From: Treponema sp.
GTDB taxonomy: Bacteria > Spirochaetota > Spirochaetia > Treponematales > Rectinemataceae
Reading direction: 5' to 3'
DNA: 7,254 nt
NCBI GenBank assembly: GCA_012516755.1
Contig: JAAYWE010000206.1
Coordinates: forward strand, 1-7,254
This document shows, piece by piece, positions 6,635-7,254 of this stretch (positions are counted from its first letter, which is position 1; every line of letters starts with the position of its first letter). Below the pieces are notes generated by a model. It worked only from the letters and a program-made list of their open reading frames with translations, searched no databases and was not told the DNA's origin. The position numbers were made by a program, and so were the translations under genes.

Positions 6635-6682
6635 GTTTATGAGGATTGGGAATGGCATAAGAGAGCCTTCTCATGCATAAAC
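6635..6682. other. Compound stem-loop in the convergent intergenic region
   Basis: An outer stem GTTTAT (6635-6640) pairs with ATAAAC (6677-6682). An inner stem GCAT-AA-GAGA (6655-6664) pairs with TCTCATGC (6669-6676), with a two-base bulge and a four-base loop. The right arm is continuous over 14 bases, while the left arm is split by a 14-base internal loop. No T-run follows on either strand, so it is not a canonical intrinsic terminator. It might protect or end the converging transcripts; chance pairing is possible. Confidence 0.3.
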
Positions 6683-6713
6683 ATAGTGAAGTAAAATTCA
6701 CTCCGATTCATAT

Positions 6714-6729
6714 TGTTTCACGTGAAACA
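6714..6729. other. parS: parS centromere site (ParB binding site)
   Basis: TGTTTCACGTGAAACA is an exact match to the conserved chromosomal parS consensus, bound by ParB/Spo0J to load the partition complex and recruit SMC. Perfect symmetry extends four bases on each side, giving a 24-bp palindrome over 6710-6733. It lies in the 160-base region between the convergent synthase and gyrA genes, and the rest of that region (6612-6771) holds no gene I can support. Chromosomal parS sites usually cluster around oriC, which agrees with gyrA next door. Confidence 0.95.
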
Positions 6730-6771
6730 ATATAGCCATTCTGCATAGTAAAGAAGGCAATAACCGATTTC

Positions 6772-7254
6772 CTATTCCTGTTCTTGAACGATCTTGTCTA
6801 TACCTATGACGAAATCGGGCGGCTCAATATTTACAATCCGTACGCCACGAGCACCCTTCCCCATCTGGCGCACCGAGGAAACGCTGAGCTTTATTGTTTT
6901 GCCTGTTGAGGTTATGACCATGACCTCATCTTCTTCCTGCACAGATACGCCCTTTACCACTTCACCGGAGAATTCATCTGGCGAATAGATCGTTTGTCCC
7001 TTAGTGCCGCGCGAATGAACATTGAAAAGATCATAACTTACACGCTTACCAAATCCATTCTGAGTTATGATCAGCATAGACTCATTGGGGTTTACTCGCA
7101 GCATAGCAGCAAGCTCGTCTGATTCATGCAAGGATATTCCTCGCACACCCCGAGCAGTGCGACCCATTTCTCTAACCTGAGACTCATGGATTCTCAGCGC
7201 CTGACCTTTTCTCGATATCAACATCACCTCATCGGAGCCCTGTGTCAAAATAGC
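6772..7254 (-). CDS. gyrA: DNA gyrase subunit A, C-terminal part (partial)
   Basis: The - strand frame is open from the window edge and gives 160 residues (beginning AILTQGSDEV) before TAG at 6774-6772. It is the end of the C-terminal beta-pinwheel that wraps DNA in GyrA. Three blade repeats are visible with their conserved turns: GRTARGVRG at 31-39 of the fragment, SRGTKGQTI at 81-89 and GKGARGVRI at 132-140. Each is preceded by hydrophobic strands such as EVMLISRKGQALRI and EVMVITSTGKTIKL. The tail ends in IVQEQE. The breakage-reunion domain with its catalytic Tyr and the first blades lie outside. ParC has a similar domain but usually more divergent, fewer blades; the regular repeats and the adjacent parS favour GyrA. 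It converges on the synthase gene. An apparent TTG start at 7248 is internal, not real. Confidence 0.9.
   Translation of the reverse strand, partial: AILTQGSDEVMLISRKGQALRIHESQVREMGRTARGVRGISLHESDELAAMLRVNPNESMLIITQNGFGKRVSYDLFNVHSRGTKGQTIYSPDEFSGEVVKGVSVQEEDEVMVITSTGKTIKLSVSSVRQMGKGARGVRIVNIEPPDFVIGIDKIVQEQE

Overview
The window reads as a bacterial chromosomal segment, probably from a spirochaete or a relative; that placement is tentative and rests on protein style only. Base composition looks uniform and moderately AT-rich. I saw no insertion sequence, phage gene, CRISPR array, tRNA or rRNA. All genes but the last lie on the + strand, and coding density is high.

Layout. (1) 1-3571 is a tightly packed run: the last 19 codons of a fabG-type reductase, then fabF (ketoacyl-ACP synthase II), then glgX (glycogen debranching enzyme), which overlaps fabF by four bases. 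(2) A small TPR-like protein ending in a SEC-C zinc motif (3596-4264) follows after 24 bases and may belong to the same transcript. (3) A 213-base intergenic region ends in a textbook sigma-54 (-24/-12) promoter. This promoter directly precedes a strong ribosome binding site and a group 2 sigma-70 family factor (4478-5356), which is closed by a strong intrinsic terminator. (4) A polyprenyl (GGPP-type) diphosphate synthase (5445-6611) starts just after that terminator. (5) A 160-base convergent intergenic region contains a perfect parS centromere site (core 6714-6729) within a 24-bp perfect palindrome, plus a possible compound stem-loop. (6) The 3' end of gyrA enters from the right on the - strand (6772-7254).

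How it fits together. The left half joins fatty acid elongation to glycogen breakdown in one apparent transcription unit. The centre looks like a sigma cascade in which RNA polymerase with sigma-54, and an activator not seen here, would switch on a second sigma factor. This recalls the Borrelia RpoN-RpoS arrangement. The right end (parS next to gyrA) suggests the window lies in the replication-origin half of the chromosome.

The two observations most worth following are the sigma-54 promoter in front of the sigma factor and the perfect parS. I did not find a clearly new multi-gene system.
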